DNA of 10,191 nt from NCBI GenBank assembly GCA_000697335.1, contig JNEM01008051.1:1-10191 (forward strand), given 5' to 3'. The notes beneath the pieces are model-generated. The model searched no databases and was not told the DNA's origin. It saw only the letters and a list, made by a program, of their open reading frames with translations. The position numbers and the translations under genes were made by a program. Below, piece by piece: positions 7,359 to 10,191 of this stretch. How positions within the stretch are numbered: position 1 is the stretch's first letter; each line of letters opens with the position of its first letter. The DNA is from Conidiobolus incongruus B7586 (lineage: Eukaryota > Entomophthoromycota > Entomophthoromycetes > Entomophthorales > Conidiobolaceae).

Positions 7359-10043
7359 TTAATTTTGAAATTTTTTGATAGATTCCATCATAGTTTGCAC
7401 AATTTTTAACTTACTCACATTTTGTAATTTTCTTTTGGCTTTTTGCTCTTGTTCTTTGCGAACTAATAGCTTGTTGCGAATACGACGAGATGGATGATAT
7501 TTACCAATCTTCATACTAAAATCGAAGTTGTAGACAATTACTTTGGTCACATCAAGTACGAAGGTGTATAATACGGACATCGCGAAGATGACAACGACGT
7601 ATTCGATACCAATGCGTTCGACGAAATTGGGAATGCCGAGAGTGCATACGAGCGTTGCAATTGCTTGGGTGCTGAGGACTGCTGCAGCAAATATGAGCGA
7701 TGGGATGTTAGTCCACATGTAACTGTTGACTCTAGTAGAGAAAATAAGGAGTTGTGGACTTGACGCGAGCTGGAAGAAGGTAAGAGTCTGGAGACGTCCA
7801 TCAGAAATACCAAAGCCGAAGCGGAAAACGAGCCAATGGATTAAACTCCAAATAGTAAGCAAAATTGCAAAAATAACTGAAAGTCCCAAGAGTTGAAAAA
7901 TGCGCCATCTTGTAGGTTTGGGAGCTACGGGAACTTGATCAATAGAAACGACCAGAGTTGCCAAATTAATTAACATAATGATCAAGATCAAAAGTAGAGG
8001 TGACATGCTCCAATCAAAGGAAAGCATAATGATGAAAAAGAAAAAGACAACGTGAAGTGCGGTGGAAATACTAAATAACGCATAAGCTCTCATACGGTGA
8101 AACACTTGACGAGACACCGTGATACCATTGACAATTGTGGATAAACCGTGATCCAAAAGAACAATATCTGCGGCCGAACGAGCTGCATCAGTAGATCCGT
8201 GGACAGCAATACCAACATTAGCTTTTCTCAAAGCAGGAGCATCATTAACACCATCACCAGTCATTCCTACAATGTTACCAGGAGTTTGCAACAATTCAAC
8301 TACTCTGTACTTATGTTCAGGGATGACATGAGCAAATCCGTTACATTTGAGGCATCTTTCAATTAGTTCTTCTTCAGAAAGGGTCTCATCCATTAATGAT
8401 TCTGGATTTAGAATTACACGCTGCATATCCAATCGACGAGCAACTTCTTTAGCAATAATTCCTTGATCACCGGTAATCATCTTAACATCGACACCCAAAT
8501 GGCGACATTTGGCGATTGTGTCCTTGGAGTCTGGACGTGGAGGGTCTACAAATGAAATCATGCCAACAAGTTCCCAGTCATCATTTCCCAAGTTAGTTTT
8601 AGCGATAGCGAGTGCACGCAAACCGCGGGATGCGAATTCGTCAACCTGGGCAAAATCTTCGGCCGTTGCTGAGGCCATCTTAAGGATGACGGGAGGTGCA
8701 CCCTTGCAAACTCGGAAGGCTTTATCACTGGATTCATGACGTACAACAGCTTCGGTTCGTTTAGCCGTAGGATTAAATGGGGTGAAGCTCATGATCTTAT
8801 AGTCGGGTAATTGTTGTTGATCAGGGCTTGCAAGGGATGGGATCTTTTCTCTGGCACCATCTCTCACAGCAGTTTCAATAGGATCTTTGGTACCAGCTTC
8901 AGATGCAAGAAATGCATACTTCATCAATTGCTCTTCGGTATATCCATTGGCTATATATGGTTCGTCGAGGGTTAACTCGGAGAGAGTAATTGTACCAGTT
9001 TTATCAGAGCAGAGAATGGACATAGCAGCGAACTCTTCAATGGATGTCAATCTCTTGACAATGACTTTCTTAGCAGCAAGTTGATTGGCTCCAACTGCGA
9101 GTGTTGCAGAAAGGATAGTTGGGAGTCCGGCGGGAATGGATACAACTGCTAATACAATCACATTCTCAATAATATCCATGATCTTGTCAACTCCACGACG
9201 CACAATATTTACAATGAAAATGATCAACACTAAAGTGACAGCAACTAGTACTAATAAATTTCCAATTTGTTGAATGATTTTTTGAAAGTGGCCTTGAGAT
9301 ACAGGTGCTTGATTGATCAAATGTGCAGTTTTTCCGATGAAAGTATTCATACCAATATGCACAACTATACCCATCATTTGTCCTTGTTTAACAATGGTAG
9401 AAGAATAAGCATACTCGTCTTTGTATTTGTTGACAGGAAAACTTTCTCCAGTAAGAGCAGCTTGATCCAAACTTAAGGGATCAGAAGTAGGTTGAGCAAA
9501 GTTATTTAATCCAAGTAACTTGATATCAGCTGGAACAATATCACCAATTCTTAATACAACAATATCTCCTGGTACTAGCAATTCAGAATCTACTTCGTCG
9601 TATTTACCATCGCGCCATACCTTGGTTCTAGTAGCGAGTGTTTTTTCAAGGGCTCTAATGGACACCTCAGCCTTGTGTTCCTGATAAAATCCAATAACTG
9701 CATTCAAAACGAGCAAACCGCACAGAATACCCACATTGGGCCAATCGCGGGTTACAATAGACAAAATAGTAGCGAGTTCAATCAAAAAAGAAATAGGATC
9801 AATGAAAAATTTAATAAATTTTAAAAATCGATTCTGTTTAGGTCTCTCTAAACAGTTCAACCCAAATTGATGTCTTCTCTCCTCTACCACAGACTGGGTC
9901 AACCCATGATTCACATCAGTGTTCAACAACAATTCGTGCTCGGGAGTCAATTGGATAAAATTCTCCTTAAATTCGGCCTGATTATCACTCTTGGAAGTGT
10001 TTTTATTCATACTTGAAGGATTTTGATCATTTGGAATCGTCAT
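7359..10043 (-). CDS. P-type (type IIIA) plasma-membrane proton ATPase, intronless
   Basis: An uninterrupted 894-residue protein close in length to fungal Pma1 (about 918). It would pump protons out of the cell using ATP. Order of parts: cytosolic N-terminus; helices M1-M2 (about 74-121, with Asn114 in LLVLN); actuator domain with TGES (198-201); M3-M4 (about 260-315) with PAGLP (304-308); phosphorylation motif CSDKTGT (Asp347); nucleotide-binding KGAP (447-450), TGD (524-526) and TGDGVND (595-601); then M5-M10 (about 653-838). The start is the first ATG after an in-frame stop at 10091-10089. PAGLPT and ITLSEL differ from Pma1 (PVGLPA, LTKNKL) and recall the plant- and protist-like branch of fungal pumps. 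Two oddities stand out: no acidic residue at the M6 proton site, with Asn693 there, and a strongly basic tail without the usual Pma1 Ser-Thr pair or plant YTV end. The catalytic cycle looks intact, but proton coupling is uncertain. Confidence 0.93.
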   Translation of the reverse strand: MTIPNDQNPSSMNKNTSKSDNQAEFKENFIQLTPEHELLLNTDVNHGLTQSVVEERRHQFGLNCLERPKQNRFLKFIKFFIDPISFLIELATILSIVTRDWPNVGILCGLLVLNAVIGFYQEHKAEVSIRALEKTLATRTKVWRDGKYDEVDSELLVPGDIVVLRIGDIVPADIKLLGLNNFAQPTSDPLSLDQAALTGESFPVNKYKDEYAYSSTIVKQGQMMGIVVHIGMNTFIGKTAHLINQAPVSQGHFQKIIQQIGNLLVLVAVTLVLIIFIVNIVRRGVDKIMDIIENVIVLAVVSIPAGLPTILSATLAVGANQLAAKKVIVKRLTSIEEFAAMSILCSDKTGTITLSELTLDEPYIANGYTEEQLMKYAFLASEAGTKDPIETAVRDGAREKIPSLASPDQQQLPDYKIMSFTPFNPTAKRTEAVVRHESSDKAFRVCKGAPPVILKMASATAEDFAQVDEFASRGLRALAIAKTNLGNDDWELVGMISFVDPPRPDSKDTIAKCRHLGVDVKMITGDQGIIAKEVARRLDMQRVILNPESLMDETLSEEELIERCLKCNGFAHVIPEHKYRVVELLQTPGNIVGMTGDGVNDAPALRKANVGIAVHGSTDAARSAADIVLLDHGLSTIVNGITVSRQVFHRMRAYALFSISTALHVVFFFFIIMLSFDWSMSPLLLILIIMLINLATLVVSIDQVPVAPKPTRWRIFQLLGLSVIFAILLTIWSLIHWLVFRFGFGISDGRLQTLTFFQLASSPQLLIFSTRVNSYMWTNIPSLIFAAAVLSTQAIATLVCTLGIPNFVERIGIEYVVVIFAMSVLYTFVLDVTKVIVYNFDFSMKIGKYHPSRRIRNKLLVRKEQEQKAKRKLQNVSKLKIVQTMMESIKKFQN

Positions 10044-10050
10044 ATTTGCA

Positions 10051-10062
10051 ATTTTGCAAAAT
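10051..10062. repeat. 12-base perfect palindrome in the ATPase 5' leader
   Basis: ATTTTGCAAAAT is its own reverse complement and lies 8 bases upstream of the ATPase start codon, inside the presumed 5' UTR. It is followed toward the ATG by a second TGCAAAT word. It could bind a dimeric regulator or be chance; nothing else supports a role. Confidence 0.3.
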
Positions 10063-10117
10063 TCATCAAAGTTAAAACGATTAGAATTTTACCAAGTCAA
10101 CACGGTTACCATTACAT

Positions 10118-10126
10118 CTATTTATA
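10118..10126 (-). promoter_or_regulatory. TATA box of the ATPase gene
   Basis: The minus strand reads TATAAATAG, a near-ideal TATA box, about 75 bases upstream of the ATPase ATG. That would leave a leader of roughly 40-50 bases. Local composition is less AT-rich than the spacers, so the match is more meaningful here. A CCCCT word on the same strand (10180-10176) resembles a fungal stress-response element, but a five-base match proves little. Confidence 0.5.
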
Positions 10127-10191
10127 TCTCAACAATCAAACCCGAATGGACAATTTCTAACTAAAAAGGCAATTTAGGGGAATATTCATTA

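Noticed and set aside
7547-7813. An 88-residue minus-strand frame inside the ATPase gene
   Set aside because: It overlaps the ATPase coding sequence in another frame, is serine- and leucine-rich and resembles nothing known. It is a shadow frame.
8148-9476. Several plus-strand frames of 62-76 residues and one further minus-strand frame within the ATPase gene
   Set aside because: All lie within the ATPase coding sequence, lack recognisable domains and are expected by chance opposite a richer coding region.

Overview
This window comes from an AT-rich eukaryotic nuclear genome. It carries two protein-coding genes facing away from a long non-coding middle: a spliced Rab GTPase on the plus strand (1937-2790) and an intronless P-type proton ATPase on the minus strand (7359-10043). 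The Rab protein matches the Rab8/Sec4 class, and its wording ([22 protein letters not shown]) reads as fungal. The ATPase is a type IIIA proton pump. Short GT-AG introns of 49-74 bp, very AT-rich spacers and a fungal-looking Rab8 suggest an early-diverging fungus, perhaps Mucoromycota or Glomeromycotina. That assignment rests on recalled family patterns and is only moderately secure; an AT-rich amoebozoan is the main alternative.

Layout. 1-1690 is AT-rich sequence with no recognisable gene. 1692-1769 holds two near-identical CCAAT boxes ahead of the Rab gene. 1937-2790 is the Rab gene in five exons. 2791-2948 is its 3' flank. 2949-3423 looks like a small non-autonomous TTAA-type (piggyBac-like) DNA transposon. 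3424-5570 is an AT desert with a (TA)10 tract; one 60-base stretch has a single G or C. 5571-6240 and about 6690-7140 are two islands of near-normal base composition that appear to be diverged copies of one another in the same orientation. They carry no recognisable protein. 7141-7358 is the 3' flank of the ATPase gene. 7359-10043 is the ATPase, with a good TATA box at 10118-10126 on its strand.

The two proteins act in related places: Rab8/Sec4 directs secretory vesicles to the plasma membrane, and the ATPase is a plasma-membrane cargo of such vesicles. They are unlikely to share a promoter, and I see no sign of a dedicated system joining them. The most notable protein-level point is that the ATPase lacks the acidic residue in membrane helix 6 that is the proton site in characterised plant and yeast pumps; Asn693 lies there instead. 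The most notable DNA-level points are the TTAA-flanked element, the paired GC islands, and the uniform splice signals of the Rab introns.
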